Part shown: positions 16,171-24,533 of the stretch, one piece after another
Layout: each line of letters begins with the position of its first letter
How positions within the stretch are numbered: the first letter of the stretch is position 1
NCBI GenBank assembly: GCA_047633055.1
Contig: JBLIEI010000010.1
Coordinates: 1-64,000, forward strand
Direction of reading: 5' to 3'
Source: CALJFL01 sp047633055
GTDB lineage: Bacteria > Pseudomonadota > Gammaproteobacteria > Pseudomonadales > Halieaceae
DNA length: 64,000 nucleotides
Position numbers and translations under genes: made by a program
Notes under the pieces: generated by a model
The model's database searches: none
The model's input: only the letters and a program-made list of their open reading frames with translations
What the model was told of the DNA's origin: nothing

Positions 16171-17025
16171 TTGAACGAACATATTGTAACCATCGACGAA
16201 ACCAACGCGTCGCAACTACTCATTGACGAATCCCACAACCGGCCGGTCGTGGTCGATTTCTGGGCCGATTGGTGTGAGCCCTGTAAAGTGCTCATGCCCA
16301 TGCTCGAAAAAATCGCTACGGAATACGAGGGTGCTTTCCTGCTGGCCAAGGTTAATGCCGACGAGCAGCAGAATCTCTCTCAGCAGTTTGGCGTGCGCAG
16401 TCTGCCTACCGTCATGATCATTAAAGATGGACAGCCCGTGGACGGATTCACCGGCGCTCAGCCCGAAACTGCCGTGCGGGAAATGTTGGCCAAGTATCTA
16501 CCTGCTCCCTGGGATGGATTGCTGCAACTGGCGAATGAAGCGATGGAGAAAAATGATTTCGCGGCCGCTATAGCCCCTCTGCGCCAGGCTTGGGATGAGT
16601 CCGGCCAACAGCATGAGATTACGATTGCTTACGCCCATTGCCTAATCGAGGCAATGCGCCTGGACGAAGCGCAAACCGTATTGGATTCAATCCGTATGGC
16701 GGATCAGGATGCCGCCTATGAGCAGTTGGTAGCGCAACTAGAAATTAAGCGAGAGGCGGCCAAGTCGCCGGAGATGGATGCGCTTGAGCAGAAGCTGGCA
16801 GCCAGTCCTGAAGATCATACGATTCGTTCCCAACTGGCGGTGCAATACACGAATGTAGGCCGCTTTAAGGAAGCGTTGGAGAATTTACTGTTGATTCTGC
16901 AACAAGACCTCAACCACGCAGATGGCGCGACCAAAAAGCTGTTTCTGGATACCATGTTCAGTCTCGGTAAGGGCGATCCGTTGGCAGCGCAATACCAGCG
17001 AAAACTCTACAGCATGCTCCACTAG
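16171..17025 (+). CDS. cnoX: Chaperedoxin CnoX (YbbN): thioredoxin domain plus TPR
   Basis: CnoX/YbbN protects proteins from oxidative overoxidation and passes substrates to DnaK and GroEL. The 284-aa protein has an N-terminal thioredoxin fold with an intact W-C-E-P-C motif (C35, C38), where E. coli YbbN has a non-redox S-x-x-C. The cis-Pro segment R-S-L-P-T-V-M follows, then a C-terminal TPR-like helical region with Q-L-A-V-Q-Y-T-N-V-G-R-F-K-E-A-L. It starts at TTG 16171 behind a perfect AAGGAGA. It follows dapB by 21 bases, in the same direction as the dnaK cluster it would work with. A plain thioredoxin is excluded by the TPR half. Confidence 0.87.
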   Translation: MNEHIVTIDETNASQLLIDESHNRPVVVDFWADWCEPCKVLMPMLEKIATEYEGAFLLAKVNADEQQNLSQQFGVRSLPTVMIIKDGQPVDGFTGAQPETAVREMLAKYLPAPWDGLLQLANEAMEKNDFAAAIAPLRQAWDESGQQHEITIAYAHCLIEAMRLDEAQTVLDSIRMADQDAAYEQLVAQLEIKREAAKSPEMDALEQKLAASPEDHTIRSQLAVQYTNVGRFKEALENLLLILQQDLNHADGATKKLFLDTMFSLGKGDPLAAQYQRKLYSMLH

Positions 17026-17035
17026 CCTCTTTTTC

Positions 17036-17058
17036 CGGCTCTCCTCCCCGGGGAGCCG
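17036..17058 (+). terminator. Possible terminator hairpin after cnoX
   Basis: CGGCTC at 17036-17041 pairs with GAGCCG at 17053-17058, with additional C/G pairs inside, shortly after the cnoX stop. The following run is only TTTT after GCAGG, so termination strength is uncertain. It separates the chaperone cluster from the acyl-CoA dehydrogenase operon. Confidence 0.4.
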
Positions 17059-17267
17059 CAGGTTTTCTGGTTAGTCCCGCTCTTCATACTCCGATTTTGT
17101 CATCTTTTGTCCATTAATCTGTGTCGGTCTGGCCTTGTGCTGAGTGACTGGAATCGGTAATGTTCATGCCCAATTAATTAAAAACATACCCAAAAGTCAA
17201 ATCAGCGGATAAAGCTCTGGAATTCAGCGCCGGATGCCGCGAATTAACCCCCAATGGAGGCATCCCT

Positions 17268-18446
17268 GTGGATACAAATTTTTCCCCCGAAGATCTCGCA
17301 TTTCGTGATGAGGTTAGAGCCTTTTTTGCCGAGGCCTACGACGTTGAATTACAAGCCCGAATGGGCCAGCTGGCCACCTTCAAGGAGGCGGTAGTGGAGT
17401 GGCAAAAGCGTCTGCATCAGCAAGGCTGGGTTGCCCCCGGCTGGCCAGTCGAGTTCGGTGGCACGGGCTGGAATAGCACGCAAAAATATATCTATGAAAG
17501 TGAGCGCTCAGCAGCGGGCATTCGCGATGTCGTCCCTTTTGGCTTGACCATGGTTGCGCCAGTGATTCAGGCATTTGGTAACGATGAGCAAAAAGCACGT
17601 TTTCTGCCGCCCATCCTGAGCAGCGATGACTGGTGGTGCCAGGGCTATTCGGAGACGGGTTCGGGTTCAGACCTGGCGTCCCTGAAAACCAAAGCGGAGC
17701 TGGATGGCGATGATTATGTGGTCAATGGTGCCAAGATTTGGACCACCTACGCCCAGCATGCCGATTGGATCTTTTGCCTGGTAAGAACGGATAGTGAAGG
17801 CAAGAAACAGCAAGGTATTACCTTTCTGCTGATAGACATGAAGTCACCTGGCATCAAGGTAAACCCTATAGTCAGCATCGACAATCACCACAGTCTGAAT
17901 GAAGTAGAGTTTAATAATGTGCGGGTACCGGTCGCCAATCGTATCGGTGAGCAGGACAAGGGCTGGACTTACGCCAAAGCGCTGCTGGCCCACGAGCGCA
18001 CCGGCATTGCTGCAGTTGCTGACTCAAAGCGTGGTTTGGCTAAACTGATAGAACTGGCAGACAGTGAAATTAACGGTGGCAAATCACTACTCGATGACGC
18101 GCTGTTTCAAAAACGCCTGTCCGACATTGAAATTGAACTGATGGCCCTTGAGTACACCGAATTGCGGGTATTGGCTTCTACGAGTGCCGGTGGTGCACCG
18201 GGCGCTGAGTCTTCTTTGTTGAAAATCAAGGGGACAGAGATTCAGCAGAGCATTCAGCAGCTGACCATGGAAGCCGCGGCTTACTATCAGGGTGTGTTAC
18301 CCAATGAGCTTGATACAGAAACACTGGGCCATGAATACGGCTCACCAGCCAGGCAATCCTATATGTACGGTCGCGCCGCCACCATCTATGGCGGCTCCAA
18401 TGAAGTACAAAAGAACATTATCGCCAAAGCAGTACTTGGCCTGTAA
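17268..18446 (+). CDS. Acyl-CoA dehydrogenase, FadE-like (first of pair)
   Basis: A 392-aa flavoprotein that oxidises acyl-CoA to enoyl-CoA. The helical N-terminal domain is followed by the FAD/substrate segment C-Q-G-Y-S-E-T-G-S-G-S-D-L-A-S near residue 125, a beta domain with K-I-W-T-T-Y-A-Q-H-A-D, and a C-terminal helical domain with A-A-T-I-Y-G-G-S-N-E-V-Q-K-N-I. This form is common in FadE proteins of steroid and branched-lipid pathways. GTG 17268 follows GGAGG. It heads a tight operon with a second dehydrogenase 24 bases on. Adjacent unlike dehydrogenases often form alpha2beta2 heterotetramers in steroid side-chain degraders, so that is the favoured reading. Substrate unproven. Confidence 0.88.
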   Translation: MDTNFSPEDLAFRDEVRAFFAEAYDVELQARMGQLATFKEAVVEWQKRLHQQGWVAPGWPVEFGGTGWNSTQKYIYESERSAAGIRDVVPFGLTMVAPVIQAFGNDEQKARFLPPILSSDDWWCQGYSETGSGSDLASLKTKAELDGDDYVVNGAKIWTTYAQHADWIFCLVRTDSEGKKQQGITFLLIDMKSPGIKVNPIVSIDNHHSLNEVEFNNVRVPVANRIGEQDKGWTYAKALLAHERTGIAAVADSKRGLAKLIELADSEINGGKSLLDDALFQKRLSDIEIELMALEYTELRVLASTSAGGAPGAESSLLKIKGTEIQQSIQQLTMEAAAYYQGVLPNELDTETLGHEYGSPARQSYMYGRAATIYGGSNEVQKNIIAKAVLGL

Positions 18447-18470
18447 ATCCCAATACGAGAGGACAGATCA

Positions 18471-19673
18471 ATGAATTTCGATTTCACAGAAGAACAGGTC
18501 ATGCTTCGTGACAGTGTTGCCCGCTTTGTACAGGACGACTACGATTTTGATAGCCGCCGGGAGATCGCTGACTCCGCTGAAGGCATGAGCAAGGTCCATT
18601 GGCAAACCTTTGCGGAACTGGGCTGGCTCTCGGTACCGTTTGCGGAGGAATATGGCGGTTTTGGCGGCACTGCCAGTGATGTCATGGTGATGATGGAGGA
18701 GTTTGGCAAGGGTTTGGTCGTTGAGCCTTATCTGGCGACTGTCGTACTCTTTGGCGGATTGCTGCAGCGCGGTGGCAGTGAAGAGCTGAAGACAGACCAT
18801 ATCCCTGCAATTATTGATGGCAGTCGCCAGGGCGCATTTGCCTATCTGGAACGTCAGAGCAGGTTTGAATTGGCTGACGTGAAGACTACAGCCAAGGCAC
18901 AGGGTGACGCGTACACGCTGAACGGCGAAAAGGTTGTGGTCTTGAATGGTGCCAATGCTGATCACCTGATTGTTTCTGCCCGTACTTCAGGCGGGCAGTT
19001 CGACGAGCAGGGCGTGAGCCTTTTTGTCGTGCCCACCGACGCCAACGGTATCGAGATAGTCAGCTATCGACTGATGGACGGTCAACGGGTGGCCAATATT
19101 ACCTTCACCGATGTGGGAGTACCCGCGGGCCGTCTTCTGGGCGAACTTAATCAGGGGCTGGAGTTGATGAATACAGTGGTCCTGGATGCGATTGTGGCGC
19201 TGGGTGCTGAGGCTCTTGGAGCTATGGCTAAGCTCAATGCCAAGACCTTGGAGTACACCAAAACCCGGGAACAGTTTGACGTGGCTATTGGCAGCTTTCA
19301 AGCCCTGCAGCACCGCATGGTCGAAACCTTCATGTCTTACGAGCAGGCCAAGTCTCTGCTGTACCGGGCAGTGTGCGCACTTCCGGCAGGGGGTGATGAA
19401 GCCAGGATCGCGGTGCATGCACTGAAGGTGATCATTGATCGCGCCGGCCGGAATGTCTATGAAGAGGCCATTCAGCTACACGGCGGCATGGGTCTAACCG
19501 ATGAGCTGGATATAGGCCACTACGCCAAGCGTTTAATGATGATTAACACCACCTTTGGTAATGGCGACTATCATCAGGCACAATTCAACACGCTGCGGTA
19601 TTCGCAGAAATCTGAAAACATTAGCCAACAGAGTCGCCCGGTACTGGCGGCCTCATCCGGAGAACGCATATGA
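18471..19673 (+). CDS. Acyl-CoA dehydrogenase, second of pair
   Basis: A 400-aa acyl-CoA dehydrogenase fold protein, divergent from its neighbour. It opens M-N-F-D-F-T-E-E-Q and carries Y-G-G-F-G-G-T near 60. The C-terminal motif is Q-L-H-G-G-M-G-L-T-D-E-L-D-I-G-H-Y-A-K-R. The usual FAD-contact stretch (Y-S-E-T-G-S-G-S-D in the first subunit) is replaced by a weakly matching A-Y-L-E-R-Q-S-R-F-E-L-A-D. It may therefore be the partner subunit of a heteromeric enzyme rather than a stand-alone catalyst. Its stop overlaps the start of the LLM oxidoreductase by four bases. The pairing is inferred from adjacency. Confidence 0.86.
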   Translation: MNFDFTEEQVMLRDSVARFVQDDYDFDSRREIADSAEGMSKVHWQTFAELGWLSVPFAEEYGGFGGTASDVMVMMEEFGKGLVVEPYLATVVLFGGLLQRGGSEELKTDHIPAIIDGSRQGAFAYLERQSRFELADVKTTAKAQGDAYTLNGEKVVVLNGANADHLIVSARTSGGQFDEQGVSLFVVPTDANGIEIVSYRLMDGQRVANITFTDVGVPAGRLLGELNQGLELMNTVVLDAIVALGAEALGAMAKLNAKTLEYTKTREQFDVAIGSFQALQHRMVETFMSYEQAKSLLYRAVCALPAGGDEARIAVHALKVIIDRAGRNVYEEAIQLHGGMGLTDELDIGHYAKRLMMINTTFGNGDYHQAQFNTLRYSQKSENISQQSRPVLAASSGERI

Positions 19674-20710
19674 AACTGGGATTCCTGCTCGGTTATTCTG
19701 GCAAGCAAGTCCATATTCCTATCGATCTGATTAAGCAAGCAGAGTCCATGGGGTTTGACTCCGTGTGGACCGCGGAAGCCTACGGCAATGACGCCGTGAC
19801 GGCAGCGAGCTGGGTTTTAGCGCAGACGGAAAAAATTCGTGTGGGTACTGCGATTATGCAGATGCCAGCACGGACACCGGCGATGTGTGCCATGACTGCC
19901 ATGTCGCTGGACCAGCTCTCAGGTGGACGCTTTATCGTTGGCCTGGGTGCATCAGGCCCGCAGGTGGTTGAAGGTTGGCACGGCGTACCCTATGGCAAGC
20001 CAGTGACCCGCACCAAAGAATACATCCAGATCATGCGCAAGATTTTTGAGCGTCAGGGACCGGTAGAGTTTGAAGGTGTGATGTACCAATTACCTAACAA
20101 GGGTGAAGGGACTACGGGGCTGGGTAAGCCGCTGAAATCGATTTTGGACGGTAACCCTGACATTCCCATTTATACAGCATCGATTACACCGGCAGGATTG
20201 CGCTGTGCGGGCGAGGTTGCTGACGGCGTTTTCCCGGTATGGATGGACCCCGACAAGTACGAAGTTATTGGTGATCACTTGCAAAAAGGCTTTGATAAGG
20301 CGGGCGGCGGCAAGGGTCTGGATAACTTTGACATTGCACCGTTTGTGTCGGTGGCAATGAATGATGACCTCGACGCGGCGTTTGATTCGCTGCGCCCCTG
20401 GTTAGCGCTCTATATTGGCGGCATGGGCGCCAAGGGCAAGAATTTCTACCATGATTACACTACTCGCCTGGGCTTCGGCGATGCCGCAGACAAGATCCAG
20501 GATCTTTATCTGGAGGGTAAAAAGCAGGAAGCCGAAGCGGCAGTTCCCAATGAGTTGCTGGACTCGGTTGCTTTGGTTGGCCCGCGTGAGCGCATCATCG
20601 AGCGTCTGGGATCCTGGAAAGAAGCGGGCAACCGTGGTGAAGTAGGCACCATGCTGCTTGGCGTGCACGATGCCGCGGTTCTGGAAGTGATTGCCAAGGA
20701 AATGCTCTGA
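19670..20710 (+). CDS. LLM-class flavin-dependent oxidoreductase
   Basis: A 346-aa luciferase-like monooxygenase family protein. It starts M-K-L-G-F-L-L-G-Y-S-G and has G-F-D-S-V-W-T-A-E-A-Y-G-N-D-A near 30, G-T-A-I-M-Q-M-P-A-R-T-P near 62 and G-R-F-I-V-G-L-G-A-S-G-P-Q-V-V-E-G near 87. These are typical of the branch often labelled F420-dependent (TIM barrel, MER/FGD-like). Whether this organism makes F420 is not visible here; FMN is the alternative. It is translationally coupled to the acyl-CoA dehydrogenase (ATGA overlap) and followed after one base by the SDR gene. A role in the same catabolic pathway is therefore likely; reaction unknown. Confidence 0.86.
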   Translation: MKLGFLLGYSGKQVHIPIDLIKQAESMGFDSVWTAEAYGNDAVTAASWVLAQTEKIRVGTAIMQMPARTPAMCAMTAMSLDQLSGGRFIVGLGASGPQVVEGWHGVPYGKPVTRTKEYIQIMRKIFERQGPVEFEGVMYQLPNKGEGTTGLGKPLKSILDGNPDIPIYTASITPAGLRCAGEVADGVFPVWMDPDKYEVIGDHLQKGFDKAGGGKGLDNFDIAPFVSVAMNDDLDAAFDSLRPWLALYIGGMGAKGKNFYHDYTTRLGFGDAADKIQDLYLEGKKQEAEAAVPNELLDSVALVGPRERIIERLGSWKEAGNRGEVGTMLLGVHDAAVLEVIAKEML

Positions 20711-20711
20711 G

Positions 20712-21503
20712 ATGGAGATAGCGGGTAAGGTCGTTGTCGTTACCGGCGGTGCTAATGGTATTGGCAAGGGCCTGTGCGAGCGGTTCCACCAAGAAGGCGC
20801 TAGAAAAGTCGTAGTTGTTGATCTCGAGCAGGACACTGCCGACGCATTTGCAGCGACGATTGACGGCGATGCTTTCGGTGTGGACGTGCGTAACGAAGAC
20901 CAAATTGCCGCTATGGTGGCTGAGGTTGAATCCGGCTACGGGCACATTGATCTTTTCTGCAGTAATGCCGGCATTATTGCTGGCGACGGTGAGCCCTGGT
21001 ACGCCTCCTCTGCGTCTAACGACATCTGGCAGGCGATGTGGGACATTCATGTGATGTCGCATGTATGGGCCGCCAGAGCTTGTCTGCCCGGGATGATTGC
21101 ACGGGGCGAAGGCTATTTCCTGAACACGGCTTCTGCGGCCGGCATTTTGAATCAGGTAGGCGATGCAGCGTATTCAACAACCAAGCACGCTGCCATAGGT
21201 TTCGCTGAATCCCTGGCCATTACCCATGGTGATGACGGTATCAAGGTGTCTTGCTTGTGTCCGCAGGCGGTCGCCACGCGCATGATTGGCGGGACCAAGG
21301 ATGGAGGTACTGCCGGTGTTGATGGAGTGATTACCCCCGCTGATGTCGCTGAGACTGTGGTCAAAGGTATTGCTGAAGAACGCTTTTTACTGTTGCCGCA
21401 TCCTACCGTTGCCAAGTATCGCGAGCATAAAACCGCCGATTACGACCGCTGGTTAGGCGGTATGCGAAAATTACGTCGCGCTTATGGCAACCCTATAAGC
21501 TAA
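20712..21503 (+). CDS. SDR family NAD(P)-dependent oxidoreductase
   Basis: A 263-aa classical short-chain dehydrogenase. It has the nucleotide motif T-G-G-A-N-G-I-G-K-G near residue 12, D-V-R-N at the adenine-ring site, N-A-G near 87, and catalytic Ser (T-A-S-A-A) with Y-S-T-T-K (Y-x-x-x-K) in the middle. The region C-P-Q-A-V-A-T-R-M follows. Such enzymes oxidise or reduce a hydroxyl/keto group, here plausibly a 3-hydroxyacyl-CoA or ring hydroxyl. The ATG begins one base after the LLM gene stop, so it is the last gene of the four-gene operon. A 94-base gap follows before the phosphatase gene. Confidence 0.9.
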   Translation: MEIAGKVVVVTGGANGIGKGLCERFHQEGARKVVVVDLEQDTADAFAATIDGDAFGVDVRNEDQIAAMVAEVESGYGHIDLFCSNAGIIAGDGEPWYASSASNDIWQAMWDIHVMSHVWAARACLPGMIARGEGYFLNTASAAGILNQVGDAAYSTTKHAAIGFAESLAITHGDDGIKVSCLCPQAVATRMIGGTKDGGTAGVDGVITPADVAETVVKGIAEERFLLLPHPTVAKYREHKTADYDRWLGGMRKLRRAYGNPIS

Positions 21504-21597
21504 AACTATTTCACAGCTGACGCAGGCTTACTGTGATCCTGGAAAAGCGGGATCGCTTCGCGCGCACCATCCTCAAACCTGAAACGGAGATTGCCTG

Positions 21598-22305
21598 ATG
21601 GCGACCATTTACCTTTTTCGCCACGGCCAGGCATCTTTTGGCTCAGATGACTACGACAAGCTCTCCGAGTTGGGTGAACGTCAGGCTGAAGTGCTAGGGC
21701 ATTATTTGCGGGACAATAATGTTGTGCTAGACGCCGCCTACAGTGGTGATTTAAGACGCCAGCGTAAAACGGCTGAGCTGGCCCTGGCGAGTCAACCTGC
21801 TGTGGTTGAACATCATATTGATGCGCGTTTCGACGAGGTTCGCAATGACGAACACGTAGAGCATCTGTTGCCAAAGTTGATGGAGAAAGATCTCCGCTTG
21901 CAGGCTTTGATGGAGCGTGGACTGAACAACAGTAAGGACTATCAAAAAATTATCGAGGCGGTCTTTACGCATTGGGTATCACCGCAGTGCGATGCGAGCA
22001 ACATACAAAGCTGGGCTGATTACTCGGGCAATGCCAGCGCGGCTCTAGCCGACGTGATGCGCAACGAAGGTAGTGGTAAAACCGTGGGTATCTTTACCTC
22101 CGGTGGCACTATAGCGACGCTGGTCGCCGGCGTACTGGGGTTGGAAGGAAACCAGATCTACCAGTTTTACGAACCTATTTTCAATGCGTCGATGACCCAG
22201 CTCTTTTACAACGGTGACAAGGTGTCTCTGTCGTATTTCAACGATTGCTCATTTCTGCGGGTGCTAGGACAGCAGGCGGGCGAGAACCTGATCAGCTACC
22301 GCTAG
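21598..22305 (+). CDS. Histidine phosphatase family protein
   Basis: A 235-aa member of the phosphoglycerate mutase-like superfamily. The R-H-G-Q-A motif with the catalytic His is at residues 8-12. L-S-E-L-G-E-R-Q-A, the conserved Arg in Y-S-G-D-L-R-R-Q-R-K-T-A-E, and a late F-T-S-G-G-T-I-A with less-conserved surroundings follow. These enzymes dephosphorylate small molecules or proteins; the substrate is not predictable. It lies between the SDR gene and tesB and overlaps the convergent tesB stop by four bases. It may belong loosely to the lipid-degradation region. Confidence 0.85.
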   Translation: MATIYLFRHGQASFGSDDYDKLSELGERQAEVLGHYLRDNNVVLDAAYSGDLRRQRKTAELALASQPAVVEHHIDARFDEVRNDEHVEHLLPKLMEKDLRLQALMERGLNNSKDYQKIIEAVFTHWVSPQCDASNIQSWADYSGNASAALADVMRNEGSGKTVGIFTSGGTIATLVAGVLGLEGNQIYQFYEPIFNASMTQLFYNGDKVSLSYFNDCSFLRVLGQQAGENLISYR

Positions 22306-23162
22306 GTTTCGCCCTTGCTAACCCGCAGCAGCGATTCCTGTGCCGCAGAGGCCACTAGAACTCCGTCCCGGGTATAGAAGCTTCCACGGCTAAAACCACG
22401 GGCGCCACCGGAGTTGGGGCTGTCCATGGTGTACAACAAGTAGTCATCAACCCGCAACGCACGATGGAACCAAAGTGCATGATCAAGACTGGCCAATTGC
22501 AATTCTGTGCTGGCCCCGGTGTAGGGGTGGGGGCGCAGGGCGGCACCCAATAGCGAGTAATCCGATATGTACGCCAATAGAGTTTGATGCAGTGCGCGAT
22601 CGTCTGACAACTTCTGTGGCACTCGGAACCACATGTTCTGCACAGGCTCCCCAGGGGTTGGATTATTATAGTCGCGGCGCTCTATCATCCTGCGCTCAAG
22701 GACCGAGATCGTGGGCGGTTTGACCGCGTCCGGCTTGCCCTTTACATGATTTTCCCAATACTCGAAATCTGTTTCTACGTCTTCTGGCGCTGGCACGTTA
22801 GGCCCGCCCATTTGATGCTCAAGGCCTTCCTCTTCTAACTGGAACGATACCGAAGTATTGAATATCGCACGGCCGTCCTGCTTGGCAACAACGCGGCGAG
22901 TGGCGAAAGTACGACCGTCCCGAATGGGATCAACCTCGAATACGATTTGCTTGCTGGGATCGCCTGGCCTTAGGAAATAGGCATGCATGGAATGCGCGAC
23001 GCGATCATCGTCAACTGATCGGATTGCCGCGTTCAGTGACTGTGCCAGTACTTGCCCGCCAAACACTCGCTTGGGTGTCTTTGGGCTATTGCCGATGAAC
23101 AGGTATTTGTCGACCCGCTCAACTTCAAGATACCTGATTAGCTTTTCCAGTTCGGGTGTCAA
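22302..23162 (-). CDS. tesB: Acyl-CoA thioesterase II (TesB)
   Basis: TesB hydrolyses medium/long-chain acyl-CoA to free acid and CoA. The 286-aa double-hotdog protein shows the family features: R-V-F-G-G-Q-V-L-A-Q-S-L near 32, H-S-M-H-A-Y-F-L-R-P-G-D near 57, and the C-terminal active-site region S-L-D-H-A-L-W-F-H plus A-A-Q-E-S-L-L-R. It lies 30 bases downstream of the tandem TetR gene on the same strand, so the two are probably co-transcribed and thioesterase expression controlled by that regulator. Free-CoA recycling fits the surrounding acyl-CoA genes. Confidence 0.93.
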   Translation of the reverse strand: MTPELEKLIRYLEVERVDKYLFIGNSPKTPKRVFGGQVLAQSLNAAIRSVDDDRVAHSMHAYFLRPGDPSKQIVFEVDPIRDGRTFATRRVVAKQDGRAIFNTSVSFQLEEEGLEHQMGGPNVPAPEDVETDFEYWENHVKGKPDAVKPPTISVLERRMIERRDYNNPTPGEPVQNMWFRVPQKLSDDRALHQTLLAYISDYSLLGAALRPHPYTGASTELQLASLDHALWFHRALRVDDYLLYTMDSPNSGGARGFSRGSFYTRDGVLVASAAQESLLRVSKGET

Positions 23163-23192
23163 ACATAACTCCTTGATACTGCAGTGGTGCTG

Positions 23193-24476
23193 CTATTTAC
23201 GGGGTAACAGGCCGTTGAAGAAGATATCGAAGTACTCTACGCCAGCTTGATCGAGATCGTCGACAGGTCGCCACAGTTTAATGTCCATGGCCGCGTTGAT
23301 AGCACCTGAAATTAGATTTTGTGCTACTGAGCTAGGAACTTTTCGTATACTGCCATCCTCAATGCCCGCATCAATAAAGCCACCAAAGGCTCTGGTGTTT
23401 GCATTGGTTTGCTGCAGAACTTCTCGGCGGCGCAGCGGTGGTAGGGCGGTGATTGTGTTGTATCTGATCAAGGGGCCCTGTTCCGAATTCTGGGCGTAGA
23501 AGATCTTTCTGCAGCTGACGTCCACTCTTTCCATGCCGGACAGCTCTGTCTCGTTGGCTTCATTGTAGATCGCGTTAGTGATGTCTATCGAATAGGTGTA
23601 GCAGTTGTACAGTAGGTCTTCTTTGTTCTTTATGTGATAGTAAAAGGCACCTTTGGATACCTTCAAATGTTCAGCTATTTCATCCAGGGAGGCGCCGTTA
23701 AATCCCTTTCTGTTAAAAAAACGTGTACCCGTTTTGTAAAATGCTTCCTGCTTAAGGCGATTCTGCTCCTCTCGATCAAAGCCGTGGAGTTGCGCGGAAT
23801 CCGTTGGCCGGGGTCTTTCGACGCTGCCTTTAAACTCGGCCTCGCCTGCGTAAATCCCGTGAGAAATTATATCCATCGCCTCTAGCGCGATACTGCGTAC
23901 CTGATCGCTGGGCACATTGTGAAGCCAGTAAAACACCCATTCTACCGACCCGAGAATGGCGCGGGTGGCGGAAGTCGCATCAAACTGGCGCAATTTACCC
24001 TGAGCCATACCTTCACGCAGATAGCCGCGGATGCGTTTGAACATACTGATATACTGAGCTTCAACGTCAGTGCGGTGGGTGCCTTTGAGGGAGGCGATTT
24101 CGAGCATAGCGGCGATGTGCACGCTTTCGCCGTCTCCTGCGGAACGGGAATTCTCAAAGTGTTGCAGGAAAAACGCTGACGCTCGTTCCAGCGGATCGCT
24201 GTGTCTGGCTTCGACGGCATCAAGTGTAGCGTGGTGGTGCTCCAGGGCGGCCATATAGCACTGGTAAATCAGCTCTTCCTTGGTTTTGACGTAGTAGTAC
24301 AAGCTGGTCTTGGTTAGTCCCAGGCTTTCAGCTATATCTCGTAAGGTGGTGGCACGCGAGCCTTTAGAGTTGAACAGCATGGCTGCCTGCGACAGGATAG
24401 CTGTGCGCTTGGCGCCATGTTGAGCCGTTCTGTTGAAAGGGGAGGCTGGCTTATTACTTGAGTCGTCTGATTTCAC
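23193..24476 (-). CDS. Tandem TetR/AcrR-family regulator with two DNA-binding domains
   Basis: A 427-aa protein made of two complete TetR modules. The first helix-turn-helix is near residues 25-68 (T-L-R-D-I-A-E-S-L-G-L-T-K-T-S-L-Y-Y-Y). The second is near 245-290 (S-L-D-E-I-A-E-H-L-K-V-S-K-G-A-F-Y-Y-H). Each is followed by a helical ligand/dimer domain. Ordinary TetR proteins are about 200 aa with one HTH, so this is a genuine duplication-fusion. The two halves have diverged clearly, so it is not recent. It probably regulates tesB, 30 bases downstream, or the lipid operon nearby, by a CoA-type ligand. Ligand and operator unknown. Confidence 0.88.
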   Translation of the reverse strand: MKSDDSSNKPASPFNRTAQHGAKRTAILSQAAMLFNSKGSRATTLRDIAESLGLTKTSLYYYVKTKEELIYQCYMAALEHHHATLDAVEARHSDPLERASAFFLQHFENSRSAGDGESVHIAAMLEIASLKGTHRTDVEAQYISMFKRIRGYLREGMAQGKLRQFDATSATRAILGSVEWVFYWLHNVPSDQVRSIALEAMDIISHGIYAGEAEFKGSVERPRPTDSAQLHGFDREEQNRLKQEAFYKTGTRFFNRKGFNGASLDEIAEHLKVSKGAFYYHIKNKEDLLYNCYTYSIDITNAIYNEANETELSGMERVDVSCRKIFYAQNSEQGPLIRYNTITALPPLRRREVLQQTNANTRAFGGFIDAGIEDGSIRKVPSSVAQNLISGAINAAMDIKLWRPVDDLDQAGVEYFDIFFNGLLPRK

Positions 24477-24533
24477 TACTACTTTTTGAGCTCGAAGAGC
24501 CGCAAACCTACTTGTCAGTCTAAGATTCCAACT

